Shown here piece by piece: positions 41,224-53,154 of a DNA stretch of 64,000 nucleotides. The position numbers were made by a program, and so were the translations under genes. Source of the stretch: Merluccius polli (Eukaryota > Chordata > Actinopteri > Gadiformes > Merlucciidae); assembly GCA_030340625.1 (NCBI GenBank), contig JAOPHQ010005713.1, forward strand, positions 175,372 to 239,371, in the 5' to 3' direction. Below the pieces are notes generated by a model. It was not told the DNA's origin. It worked only from the letters and a program-made list of their open reading frames with translations, and made no database searches. Position 1 is the first letter of the stretch. Every line of letters begins with the position of its first letter.

Positions 41224-43800
41224 CTACTGAACATCCCACTTGTCAATGCTGCAGGGAAATGTGAATTTATGCTCCCTTCTGGCTGTACCACCAAGTTTTT
41301 GTGGTGTGGGTAGTTTCTTGAGCACATCACCTCTAGGGATGACTCCTTCATCATTTTCTCTAAATGTGAAGATGGGCTTTCCATCAACAGACCTCTTACA
41401 ACTTTGCACTGATCCCGTCACCTTCAACATTCTCCACCAATCCAACATAGTTATAGGTTTTGGATTTTTTACCTACAAACTTCACAATGACAAAGTCACC
41501 AGCAGACAGATCATTGTCAACATCATCTTCAACACTCTGGACATCTGAACTCTCATAATCAGTGGCATCGCTAAGTGGAATCGGAAAGTCACTCTCTTCT
41601 GAGCTGCTGGAAAGCACTTTCTTTTTGGGTTTGGTTGGTTTTGACCCTTTCAGGGCCCTCTTCTTATTTCCACTCCTTTTCAGCCTGTTCCTTTTCTGTG
41701 CTGTGTGTCTTCTCCAGGCCGTCTTCTGCCTCATCATTGGTTGTGGAGTTTTCTTCTGAGCTACTGTACACAGCCGTTTTCTTCTTGGTTTTGTAGCTCT
41801 CATAGCCCTTTTCTTCCCTCTTTCATTCTTTTTCTTTTCCTGTTCAGCCTTTTTATCTTCTTTTTCTTTGTGAGCCTTCTCCAACTCCATCTTCTCAGGT
41901 GTGTCGGTCATGATTCTTGTTTTCACTTTCTTTTTTACAATTCTGTTCTTTCTTTCTGTGGCTTTTGGCAAGGGAAGAATGACTTCTGGAGATACATAAC
42001 CCAAGTGAGCAGATTTGTCACTTGGCTCAGGATTTAGCAAAGTGGCAGGTGGCTCTCCTGGGTCTGGACCTGCTTCAAGGAAAGGAAAGGAAAGGAAGGG
42101 AACTTTATTGTTATTGAACACAGGGAACAACAAGATTTTGTGGTCAGATGGAGGGTAAGCTTGAGCCGCGCCACTATGTGCACCACCAGTATTGGCCTAC
42201 CAGACTTTTTTTTTTAAATACCTGTGACATGTGTTGTCTCATGTGATGGTCCAGGCAGGTGAGCAGCTGCACTGGGTTCATCTTCTGGATTTGCCCTGTC
42301 TGTCACCACTGATGGTGCATAGTCTTCTTCCGGGAAGATGTCCCTGTTGAAAGGGTATATGCCTGTTGCTCTGAAACCTGAGGTTATGTTTGTTGGTGAC
42401 ATTGCAGAGAGGAACGCTTGCTTCACAAGTTCTGAGACCTCGTAAATCGATACGGTTCGCCCAGGATGTGATCGCATCCACCCATCCATCGCTCGGTTAT
42501 AGTAGGTTTTGAGTGGTCCATAGACAGTTTTGTCTAATGGTTGCAAGCGGTGTGAGGTGTGAGGTGGCAGGGTGAGCATAATGACCCCATTCTCTTTAGC
42601 AGTTGTCACTGATTTAAGTGAGATGTGAGACTCATGGTTGTCCAGAATGAGCAGGACTGGGTGATCGGTGGAGCAGTTGGTGTGGCGGATGAAGTGCTCC
42701 AGGAAGATGAGGAAGGCGTCTTCATTCATCCATCCAGACTTTGTGCAATGACCAATGGAACCTGCTGGTGATCCATTCATGAGGCTGTCCTTGAAGCGGA
42801 CACGTGGGAAAATGAACATGGGTGGGACTGCATTTCCAGTGGCGTTTACTGCACAGGCCAGTGACGAGCTCTCCTCTTTCGGCAGATGTTACTGAACCCA
42901 CTTGTTTCTTCCCTTTCTCTGTGACAACCTGCTTGGGTGTCTGCACTGTCGTCACACCAGTTTCATCCATATTGTACATCATATGTGGTGGGAAGCTGTG
43001 CCTGAAATGAGATAAAAGGTAGTGCTGATGATCAGAAAAGTTTAAAGCAGATTTACAATGTGCGTGTGTGTGTGTGTGTGTGAGTGAGTGAGTGAGTGAG
43101 TGAGTGAGAGAGAGAGAGAGAGAGGCCTTGGACTGTACATGTGATCATATCAGCATGTCAAAGCCAGATGATGATTAACTTACCTGTCCATCACTTTAGA
43201 GAGGTTATCAAAGAACTCCCCCACGTTGTACTTATTAAAGGCAGTAGCTCTTCCAAGAGAGGTTGCTTCAGGAACGCGGCATGCCAAATGGTATCGTGCT
43301 TTAAAGGCACTGAACCAATCAGGTCCTAGAAAAAGTTAAACGATTATCAGCACATTGCAGTTTACATTCAGATTTGAAACAGTCTGCTCCAATTAACTAT
43401 CCAATAACCTATACTTCATCTAACCTGCTTTTTTGTCTCTGGTCCAGCTGGCAGGCATGTCAATGTTGTTTCTTAGTGTGAACTCAAAAGCGAGTTCACG
43501 GCATTTCATGGCACCTATGCCATGAAACATTGCTGCTAGTGTCTTAATATGGTCAGCAAGCTCTCTCTCCATTGTCTCATTAAGGACTTGTTTGGCAGCT
43601 GCCGTTCTTTCATACCCTGGCTTTGTTACTTCTCTTGATTTTTTATTATCCATATATCTTTTTATGGTCATCCTGCAGATCTTCATTTCCTTTCCAACCT
43701 GACGTATGCTTTTCCCCTGTTGCACCTCTCTCACTGCTCTTTCCAACTCCACAAGAGGAGTTGAAACCCTGTCTGTCTTCCGCTTGTATTTGCGAGGCAT
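41224..43800 (-). pseudogene. pogo-3 transposase, multi-exon, two frameshifts
   Basis: Exon 1 (43800-43425) starts MPRKYKRKTDRVSTPLVELE with a psq-type HTH (QGKSIRQVGKEMKICRMTIK). Exon 2 (about 43326-43193) adds PDWFSAFKARYHLA. Exon 3 has the DDE_1 core: MMYNMDETGVTTVQ, then after a one-base shift near 42862 LLILDNHESHIS and LPPHTSHRLQPLDKTVYGPLK. A fourth coding exon from about 42070 is Lys/Glu-rich (KKAEQEKKKNERGKKRAMRA), then carries a Tudor-like segment (DFVIVKFVGKKSKTYNYVGL). A second shift near 41404 leads to the C-terminus DVLKKLPTPQKLGG. Two shifts make it non-functional although the termini are intact. Unlike pogo-1 and pogo-2 it lacks a PHD finger. Confidence 0.8.
43064..43125. repeat. 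GT / GAGT / GA microsatellites in a pogo-3 intron
   Basis: Consecutive runs of GT, GAGT and GA lie in the intron between exons 2 and 3. Confidence 0.9.
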
Positions 43801-44399
43801 GATGAATGTCTAAAATTTAGAATATCACATAGTTTTAGTGATTAAATGTAAGAATACAATAACAATAAAATACAATACTAATATATAGTAAATAATCATA
43901 AGTTGCCAGTGGCACAACTTACCCCAGGCCCTTTGGCACAAATTACCCCAGACCCACCATTTTTTTAAAAATGCATCCCCTAGCTGTTTTGAGCTGGCAT
44001 CATGCTAACTGTATAGACTCATGCTGTAGCTTAATAAAGCACTAAAACATGTGTAAAATGTTTTCAAAGTTGTCTATAATTGTTCAAACACAGCAATCAA
44101 AAACCCTTGATCATAGAAATTTTACTTTGGAGGGCAAAAAATTGTTTTTTTAACTGAATGTGCTTACCTCTCAAGCTGTGTGTCTCCCTTCTTTGCAGGA
44201 TGAGTGAAATGGATGCCTCTTCAAAAATGTGGTCACATGACCAACTTCTTCTATGGTTTTCTAGATAACAGGGGTGGCACTACTTACCCCTTGGCACAAA
44301 TTACCCCACTCTCCCCTACTGCTCCTGGTAACTCTTCTACGGAAGAGTATTAGGGCCACATGAAGACAAAATATTTTTTTTAATTTCTGAGAAAAAAAG

Positions 44400-44590
44400 T
44401 CGAAATTTTCGAGAAAAAAGTCGAAATTTTCGAGAAAAATATGTTTTAAGTTTCTGAGAAAAAAGTCGAAATTTTCGAGAAAAAAAGTTGAAATTTTCGA
44501 GAAAAAAAGTTGAAATTTTCGAGAAAAAAAGTCGAAATTTTCGAGAAAAAAGTCGAAATTTTCGAGAAAAAAGTCGAAATTTTCGAGAAA
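44400..44590. repeat. Left subterminal array of near-palindromic 21-22 bp motif
   Basis: Eight copies of CGAAATTTTCGAG separated by A-rich GAAAAAAAGT spacers. The core CGAAATTTTCG is nearly self-complementary. The matching inverted array lies at 53660-53830. Confidence 0.9.
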
Positions 44591-44669
44591 AATAGTCACA
44601 CTGCCAGGAACGGCGGAAGTGGGCTAGTCTTTCACAACAGAGCTGGTTCGTGTTTGATTTGCTGCTGAA

Positions 44670-46170
44670 ATGGATGATTTAATTCAGTGTTATTTCAGGA
44701 TTGGGTTTAATAACAAGGAGATCCTTGGTGTCTTGGCGCAGAATCACAATATTGTTATTTCTATCCGTACTTTAAAGAGGCGTTGTCGCAAACTTGGTCT
44801 TTTCAGGAGGCGTAGTCAGACCGACATAAACCAAGTGATAGCCTTCGTGCAGGAGGAACTGAGGGGAAATGGCCAGATGCAGGGGTATCGTTGGCTGCAC
44901 CTTCGAGCAGTTCAGCGGGGATTGGTAGTCTCGCAAGAAACAGTAAGGCAGATCATCAAAGCACTTGATCCACACGGGGTAGAAATGAGACGGGCCCATC
45001 GTCTGAGGCGGCGTCTGTATACAACCCGCGGGCCTAATGCACTTTGGCATATGGATTCATATGACAAATTGAAGCCATTTGGGATTTGCATCAACGGGTG
45101 CATCGATGGCTACAGTCGTTATGTCTTATGGATGGAGGCTTACACCACCAATAATGACCCCAAAGTCATTGCTTCCTACTACCTCCAGTGTGTTGAGCGT
45201 GTTGGGGGCTGTCCAGAGCGGCTGCGAGCTGACAGGGGCACTGAGAACGGTCACGTTGAGGGCATGCACAACTTCCTAAGAAGAGAACACGGCGATGCAT
45301 TTGCCGGCGAAAAGAGCTTCCTGTACGGCCGCAGCACTGCAAATCAGCGCATTGAATCCTGGTGGGGTATCCTTCGCAAGCAGAGCGTGCAATTTTGGAT
45401 GAACCTGTTCAAATCGGTGCAAGATGCTGGTCACTTCTCCGGTGATTCTCTGGATAAGAGTCTTATGCAATTTTGCTTCCTCGAACTAGTTCAGGTAGGC
45501 TATGTGTGCATCATCCTTGAAGACAATACCCCCCCCCCCCACACACACACACACACAGACACAAACAGATTCAGTGATCAGTGTGAGTTAAGTTCACGTC
45601 CATGCCAGGGCAGCAGTCATTCTCAAAAGGCAATATAGGCCATAAAAAAACCTTACTACTTTGCATGGAGGTAGGCCAATCAAAACACTGCTCATGTGTC
45701 ATATTGTAAAGATACACAGTAAATGATTTTGTTGTATCGTCATTGACAAAATCAGATGATCATGTAGACTAATTAAGCATGGATAGATCTGTCGAGTGTT
45801 TTGCAAATTTCTTTTTAATACTATTTTTTCCATTGTCTTGCAGAAAGAGCTGGACGAGGTTGTACGGACATGGAATTCTCATCGAATCAGACCAGTTCCA
45901 TCCAGGGGTGACTCTGGGGGTCGCCCAGTCTTACTCTACACAGCCCCACAGATTTTTGGTGGAGAGGACAGACTGAAGTTGTTTGATCAAGAGGAGATCG
46001 ACCTTTGCAAGGAGGAGTGCAGACCCAAGGGTCAATTGCCTTGTGATGAAGATGTCTTTGATCTGTCAGTGTTGCTGATGCAGGAACATGGATGGGACAT
46101 TCCTAAAGATGCGTTTGATGCTGCTGAACTGTACACACTGTTACGAGAGGAGGTAAGAAATAATCTTTGA
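44670..46170 (+). CDS. IS3EU-like transposase (integrase core), two exons
   Basis: Exon 1 runs from the ATG at 44670 to 45494 (CAG|GTAGGC). Exon 2 runs from 45844 (after TTGTCTTGCAG) to a TGA at 46168-46170, together 383 residues in phase. Residues 1-50 are a helix-turn-helix (GFNNKEILGVLAQNHN, SIRTLKRRCRKLGLFRRR). A second helical region follows (GYRWLHLRAVQRGLVVSQET). The rve-type catalytic domain has Asp in ALWHMDSYDKLKPFG, Asp in LRADRGTENGHVEG and Glu in ANQRIESWWGILR. Exon 2 adds VRTWNSHRIRPVPS. It should cut and join the element ends. No stop or frameshift is seen, so it may be functional. A donor-like GAGGTAAGA at the end could instead splice to a later exon. Confidence 0.88.
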
Positions 46171-46179
46171 GGACTGACT

Positions 46180-46556
46180 GCTGTGCCCCTCACCACCGTT
46201 TTGGCTGCTGTGCCCATGTCCTCTGCATCAGCTGCGGTGCCCATCGCCACCATCTCGGCTGCTGTGCCCATCTCCTCTGCCTCGGCTGCTGTGCCCGTCT
46301 CCCCTGCAACGGCTCCTGCTGTGCCCCTCACCACCACCTGACTCCTCTGCCTCCACTGTTGCACTGCTGTGCCCATCACCACCGTCTCAGCTGCTGTGCC
46401 CATCACCACCGTCTCAGCTGCTGTGCCCATCTCCTCTGCCTCCACTGCTGTGCCCCTCACCACCGTTTTGGCTGCTGTGCCCATCTCCTCTGCCTCCACT
46501 GCTGTGACCATCACCACCAACTCGGCTGCTTTGCCCATGTCCATCACAAATAGCAT
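46180..46556. repeat. GC-rich imperfect tandem repeat downstream of transposase
   Basis: It is built of GCTGCTGTGCCCATC(T/A)CC(T/A)C units with variation. One + frame (AAVPISSASTAVPL...) stays open to about 46617 and could be a C-terminal exon, but both strands are open across it, so I do not call it coding. Confidence 0.6.
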
Positions 46557-48223
46557 TATCCATACTGAATGTAAACTACATAGAATATGTTGTAATGTTT
46601 TATTTTATGCTGCTTGATGATGTATATAAATTGTATACAATGTACATAGTATGTATATTAATATGTTTGTCACATTAAATTGCATGCTTTTCCAAAATGC
46701 CCTTGTATTTTGTTCATATGTTCCTTTTTAAGATTCAGCTATATTTATCAGTATTATCTCAACTTTTGTTGGAAGTGACAATAATCTGAACTTAAAAAGA
46801 TTTAAAACAAACATTAAGTACTTCAGAAGTAAGACTTTATAGGATATGGCTATATAATGTTTAGAATGTGACCTAGTAGCCCTGCACCACAGAACAAAAT
46901 GATGAAATGGAGTTTAAACATTAGCAATATTAATATATTAGAGTATGTAACTCTGTCATCATGGGGTGTACTGACAGGCAACAGGAGACAGAGTAAAGGG
47001 TGCTTGACAAGTTTTTTTAGTGGCGTACCCTAAACCATCTTCAGGTAAATGTTGGTAAGATCTGACCTAAGATTTCCATCTGTGGAGTTGATGCACTCCT
47101 ACAAATACCTTGGTGTGCACTAAGATGAGAGACTGGTGTGGTCTAGGATTACAGAGGCCCCTTATAAGAAGGGGGATGGAGCGATCTGTATTTTTCTACA
47201 ACAGTTAAAATCCTTTAATGTCTGCAGTAACCTGCTACAAATGTGCTATCAGACAGTGACATCTAGTACCATTTCTATGTAGTTGTGTGTAGTTGTGTTA
47301 TTTTTATCTATCTTACTTTTGTTTGATTTTGCACTGGACGGTGCTGTGTGACACGCTGCCTACCCTGCCACAGACCTCACAGCATGGCATCACTGAATAA
47401 CAATGTAAGACAAATAAAATCACTGACTTCTTAAAAGGTTTCTAAAGCGTTTACTGAAAACTCATTTTACTTATTGTTCTCAATGTACTCACAAACACTG
47501 AGCAGCTCAAGTTCCAACAAACAACACATAGGCCTATTGTGTTCAAACAGCACATAGGCCTACACCATATAAATCATGACAGCTTTACAAAAATACGAAA
47601 AAGTTAAAATACAAAAAAAATGCATACAAAAAGTTCTCTAGAACAGTATACATAAACGTATAGATCAATATTTCAAAAAGTATAAGTTTCAAATGCATGT
47701 AGAAACATTTAAGACCAATATACATGTGGCAACATCTGAAGGTCAGGTTCAAACAACTCATATGCCTAAAATTGTGTTCATTCAACATATATGCCTACAT
47801 CATAGAAAACATGGCAGTGGCCCTATAAAGCATAAACCGACCGAACGAGCGAACACCACAAAGCCCCAAAAAAAGAAAAAATAGATTTCTAGAGAGCAGT
47901 ATACATGACAGTATACATCAATATTTCAAATGCATGTATAACATCCATGAGCAATGTGCATGTGACAAGCCAAAACATAAAAATCTCAGTCAGACTCAAA
48001 TACATAAGCCTAAACCCAAATTGTGTTCAATGAACACATAGCCTAAAATGTATAAAACATGAGTGCAATTGGCTGTATACAAAAAAACAGCTGAAGTGCA
48101 TTAGTATGCTAGAGAATATAAACATATATGTTACAGTATTAACATTTCAAATAGCACCGCTTTCAAAGCCCTGTAAAGACATCCCTGAGCAATATGCATG
48201 TGATAGGGCAAAACATCAGAAGC
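46557..48223. other. Space between the convergent genes, with a LINE fragment
   Basis: This is AT-rich non-coding DNA. It contains AATAAA-like sites and, at about 46960-47430, a remnant of a non-LTR retroelement. Repeated TAGGCCTA... phrases around 47530-48060 mark imperfect duplications. No other gene is seen. Confidence 0.5.
46960..47430 (+). pseudogene. Non-LTR retroelement 3' fragment inserted in the IS3EU-like element
   Basis: In one frame VELMHSYKYLGVH then, past a stop, DERLVWSRITEAPYKKG and SFNVCSNLLQMCYQTVTS. This is the C-terminal pattern after the RT domain in fish L2/Rex1-type LINEs (SYKYLGVHLDxxLDW). An ACACGCTGCCTACCCTGCCA tail follows. Only the end is present. Confidence 0.55.
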
Positions 48224-50414
48224 CTAGACAATGTCCATAACCCAGATGTTGCTGTCCAAAACAGCATTGAATTCTGATCTAAAATCTGGGAAGTTATCGT
48301 AACTATCTGACACCTCCAGCACAAAACCACATGTGTGGCCAATAGGCCTCCTGGAGAAGTCTGACATTTTTGTAAAGACAACCTGGATTTTGGTACAACT
48401 GATTAGATCACTACCAGTTGTGAAACGTAGGAATTTTCCGAGATGGTCCTCGTCTAACTCTCTAAGATATCTTCTCAAGTGGTTTTCCACCTCTCGCTGT
48501 TTTGAAGTCATAACCTCTTGGAACTTGAACTCGTCTTGGATTGGGTCTGAGTGCCTGATAGCGTGCCAGTAGGTCATCATGAGCAATGTTGACCTTTCCA
48601 TGCATCGCTTCCTTCCAACAATCAATTACATACCTAGGTTTTTGTACTAGTTCTTTATGTGCAATCTCCTTCAGGATCTGTGGAAGCGTTTCTGCTTTGA
48701 CCATCTTCCGGCACTCGTAGTTCTCAAGGACTTCCATGAGCTCGTCGGGATCAACTGATGAGAAATCCTCAAGCGCCTTTTTGAGAATGTCCTGGTCCTG
48801 AATACTCACATACTGAAGGAAGCTTTCTAGGAGGTTGCTGCACACAGATCCATGAAAGAGGTCCTCCATCAGAGGAAGAGCTAATTTTATCGGCAAATAC
48901 TGACATGTTTGTAAACCTGAAACCAAAATTCTGGCAATGGCCTTCCAGGTTTCACAGCTAAAATCATGCCGAATGAATGGAACTTTGACTGCTGTTCCAA
49001 CAGTACAGCGATCGTAAAACTCTTGCCAAAAAGAACAGTAAATATCTCTGACAACACCTTCGCCAATCCCCTTTTCTACACTGTTATCTGGAAGTATTCT
49101 TCTCATAATTAAGGGGTGTGTGAGCAAAGTAGGATCCATGAACTCTTTAATCAACTCATTTAGGCAATTACCGTGGTGTATGTTTATTATTTTGGCGAGA
49201 CTGGCCTGTGATGTGGAGGCAGGTAGTTGTGCTGGAGATGCATCATTGGATACTGTTGATGTGGAGAGCAGTTGCTCAGGTGGGGTGTCCATGACTTGCT
49301 GAAGTGAGGAGGCAGAATGCAATGACGAGGAAACATCCAAGGTTATGGGTGGCTGCAGTTGGAGTTGGGGCTGAAACCCAAAATCAAATGGTTCTGTGTC
49401 ATTGTCAGAGTCAGTTTCAATTTCACTACAACCCGGACCAATGGTTACTTCAGATTCAATGTCAGTTACCAGGGCACATTCAAACAGTGTGCCATATCGT
49501 ATGCCAGTGATTGAAACATCATCCTCTTCCTCTTGTACTCTTTCAGTTTTATTCTGCTCTGAATCACACTGAGGATCGTCCTGTTGTGAATCATCACGTG
49601 AGTCATCATGTGAGTCCTGGTGATCATCCGCCTCATCCTCATCTATTGTTATTACACCGCATTTTGACTTTTCACCATCTGTGGCACGATCATCCTTTAA
49701 CTCCTTGGGGGAAGTAGAAACATAAAATCGCAACCGTGCCATGCACAAAGTATCATAGATAAATCCAACGGTTATATCCTCTTGGACAGGGTTCTGTTTA
49801 TAGTCCCTCAATTCAAAGTTGAACTGAGATTCATGTCCTTTTGATGACAATCCATCTGGAAAGAAGAGCCTCTTTCCTTTTTGAAGGACCTCATCCATTC
49901 CACATCCTATTCCAATAGGTACCATTCTTGTCCCGCCTCCCTGTTTACTTCGTATTTGTTTCCTTTGTTCTCCCTCACAGTGCAACCATCCAATTTCAAT
50001 TTTTCGATGGCTTGCTTTCCGCCCCTTGTTTGAAGAATGTGCTGATTGTGCTGATGAATCAGCTGGCTCTGCATCTTGTTTTTTGTTTTCCTCATGTTTT
50101 CTCGCCTGTTTTGTTTTCCTATTTTCATTTTCATTTTCCTCAGCATTATTTCGCTTCTTAAGCTTGACCCTAAGCTTTTCAAAAAGACCCATTTTGGTTT
50201 TTTGAAGTGTTGTCCCATTTCTGCAGAAACTCTTTAATGCCAGACGATCCCCAAATGAGGAAATGTATTTGGCCAGGTCTCCATCTTCCATTAAGGGAAT
50301 GACATCTTTGTCAATCTGTGAAATTATCAAAATAAATGTAAGTTGTTTTACTCTTACAATAACAAAAAGATATGACTAAAGCTCAGTGTATGTGACTGTT
50401 TTATCTATATGTGT

Positions 50415-50416
<2 letters not shown>

Positions 50417-50464
<48 letters not shown>
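50417..50464. repeat. GT microsatellite in a HECT gene intron
   Basis: Uninterrupted GT run of about 46 bases between exons 3 and 2. Confidence 0.95.
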
Positions 50465-50465
<1 letters not shown>

Positions 50466-52099
50466 TCCACCCCCTGCTCTTATAACTGCTAGAAAGTGTA
50501 TGTAAATGTGTTCTTCTGTGAGTGTGGCATATGTGTAAAAGTTCCACACATTTGGTGTTTACATTAACATTTATTCTACATTTTAACATTCATGTCACAG
50601 ACTAGTCCAGACAAGCACAGCCTGACGTTTACACACACTTTACCTTGTCCTCCTCTAAGTGTTTTATCACTTCTTCTTGAACTCCTCGTTGGCGTAGGAA
50701 ATCAGACACAGTGACACTGGACACGGATAGTCCTGTAAAGAAGATGCAGCACAATTAACAATGTTATGTAATAGTTGCACTATGACCAGTTTACACAATA
50801 ATATTTGTTTGCACTGTCTGCCAATGCTGGTGAATATGCGCTATTCAATTTGCTTTGTTATTAGCAGTGGTTCACGAGTGCTGCTGGCTTTACTTGAAGT
50901 CCTAAATGTGCTAGATGACAGGTGAGGTGTCACACAAAATGAAACGCCAGTTTTAAGACGGGTAAATAATAACCCATAGCAGGGTTATCAAGCTATTTAT
51001 CTGTCTTATACGGGCGACAGGTATAGTCTAATCTTAATTTCTTGAACCCAGAAATGTTGAGTACCCTAAACTTTTATTACAGAAATGTGTTTTATGGGCC
51101 TTCCCTCCTTATTAATGCTGCCCATGCATAATAAATTTGTAAATAGAGTATATGGCTGTATGTGGAGTATATGATACTTGATGCTGATACTTTTCGGGTT
51201 GTGCCATTTAGGGAAACTGATTCAACCATCTAAACCATATATTTCCTGAAACCTTATACCCTAAGGATGTGATCTAATATAGGTTTTGACATTTCCAATC
51301 CTCCTCAGGACTTTTGCTGTCCATGCAAAATACATTGCATACACCCGATTTACCTATATGCAATGTATTATGCATGGGAAGCAAGTCATGAGGATTGAAC
51401 ATGTCAAAACCCATGTTGGCTCACATCTTGAGGGTATATGGTTTCAGAAAATATATTAATATTAAATAAATATATTTAGGTGGTTTCGTCCGTTTTCCCT
51501 TCATGGGACAGCCCTAAATATATCAGCCATACACTTGATTTACTAATGCCCAATGTGTTTTGCAAAGGCAGCAAAGTAAAGAGGAGTGAGGGACATGTGG
51601 CAAACCATGTTAGATACCATCCTGAGGTTATAACCTGTATTTTGAAATTAGCACTGATGGAGACGTAGTCTATGCAAGCAACTGAAAGGGGTAGCTAATG
51701 CACACTTCCCGCATAACCCCACCGAATCATTTTGAAATCCAAGGCACAACTGGGAAGATATGCTAAAAGTGGCATGATATTTTATCGATGGGAAACTTGG
51801 GCTGTGGGCTGCGCACGTTAAGCTACCTAACACGAAGGACACATTGACAGCGGGCTCAATGGAAAACGTAAACTTGGGCTGTGTAGAGACCGGGTAGAGA
51901 CGCACGTTAGTGTTACGCCACGGCCCGCTACACGGTCCAACACCCACCTCTAGTGGCTGCTGGTCGTAACTGGTCCTCCTTCCCGCAACCCACCTGTGGG
52001 CAATTATTAATCTATGTTCACTACTTAAGCCGGGTATCCTCAATCAGCCGGCGCCAGTTCGTTGTTTCCCTAACCTACTAGTAATTCTCTACCAGCCAG

Positions 52100-52300
52100 T
52101 CTGTCTACTCGTCCCTCGCCCTGCCTGCACGATCGACCTCCCGGTTCCAGACCCCCGCCTGCCTGACTACTCGTCCCTCGCCCTGCCTGCACGATCGACC
52201 TCCCGGTTCCAGACCCCCGCCTGCCTGACTACTCGTCCCTCGCCCCGCCTGCACGATCGACCTCCCGGTTCCAGACCCCCCGCCTGCCTGACTACCCGTC
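52100..52300. repeat. Tandem repeat of about 60 bp in the solo LTR
   Basis: Three copies of CTACTCGTCCCTCGCCCTGC followed by CTGCACGATCGACCTCCCGG and CAGACCCCCGCCTGCCTGA. Confidence 0.9.
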
Positions 52301-52446
52301 CCCTGTCTAGCCCTTGTCCACCTGATTGCCTGCCCCGTACCAGACCCCCGCTAGCCTGACTCCCCGAACGATCATCCAATAAATTCCTTTGCCTTTTAAC
52401 CTATCTCTGTGTCCAGCTTTTGGGTCCCAGTTTCTCGTACCGTAAC

Positions 52447-53154
52447 GGTGTGTTCCCACCAAACGCGATGACGCTTCATCGCGCGTCGAGATTACATGTA
52501 AAGTCAATGCAAACACGCGATTAGACGCGTCATCGCGCCGGGCGATGCGATGGACGCGATAGCGCGGCGCGATGGACGCGTTGGCCGCGAAAAATCGCTT
52601 CCATCGCGTCGCCCGGCGCGATGACGCTTCATCGCTCGAGTTGAAATAATTGAACTTTTGCGGCGAATTCGCGTGAAGACGCGCCGCGACAGCCAATCAG
52701 CTTTGAGATCGTCACCGACGTGCTGACGTACGGACGTACACAGTGTTGCACAATGATACATGTTTTATATGATATATTATATGATATTATATTATATATT
52801 GACCATAATCAAAGTTGGGGGGCACACACACACACACACACACACACACAGATCTTTTTTACTTCTTTTTTTTTAGCGATTGTTTTCCACTGGATAACAA
52901 CGAGGTTATGGCCGGCTATGAAGCACCAGTTCTGGGCAGAGCAGGTGGTTATCTCAGCCATGGTCGACGAGAGAATGAAATGGCGGAAGAAATGTTGTTG
53001 TTTGGGCGGGCTCGTCGCCCGATGCGATGCCGCGATGCCGCGATGAGGTGTTTTTTGGCATATTGGACCAGCGTCAAAACTGGAGCGTCTAGCGCGACGC
53101 GATTTCATTTTACGCGCGACTAAATCGCGTTCATCGCGTTTGGTGGGAACACAG
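52447..53154. mobile_element. MITE with GTGTTCCCACC ends, in the solo LTR
   Basis: The ends GGTGTGTTCCCACCAAACGC and GCGTTTGGTGGGAACACAG are inverted repeats, and CGTAAC is repeated at 52441-52446 and 53155-53160. GCGCGATG/CATCGCGC palindromes fill the ends, with a CA run at 52827-52849. The superfamily is uncertain. Confidence 0.7.

Larger units (their letters stand above)
40553..44316 (-). mobile_element. pogo-3: pogo-like transposon with both ends
   Basis: Terminal repeats GGGGAGAGTGGGGTAA lie at both ends, with TA duplications at 40551-40552 and 44317-44318. The gene on minus has GT-AG introns. Copies of GGGGTAARTTGTGCCA occur near both ends (40561, 40750, 40777; 43910-43955, 44275-44312). 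About 200 bp at the 3' side (40880-41090 and 41095-41325) is an imperfect direct duplication. Confidence 0.9.

Noticed and set aside
46032..46556. Minus-strand ORF of 174 residues with MGTAAETVV repeats
   Set aside because: It is a shadow of a GC-rich tandem repeat, with no domain or start context.
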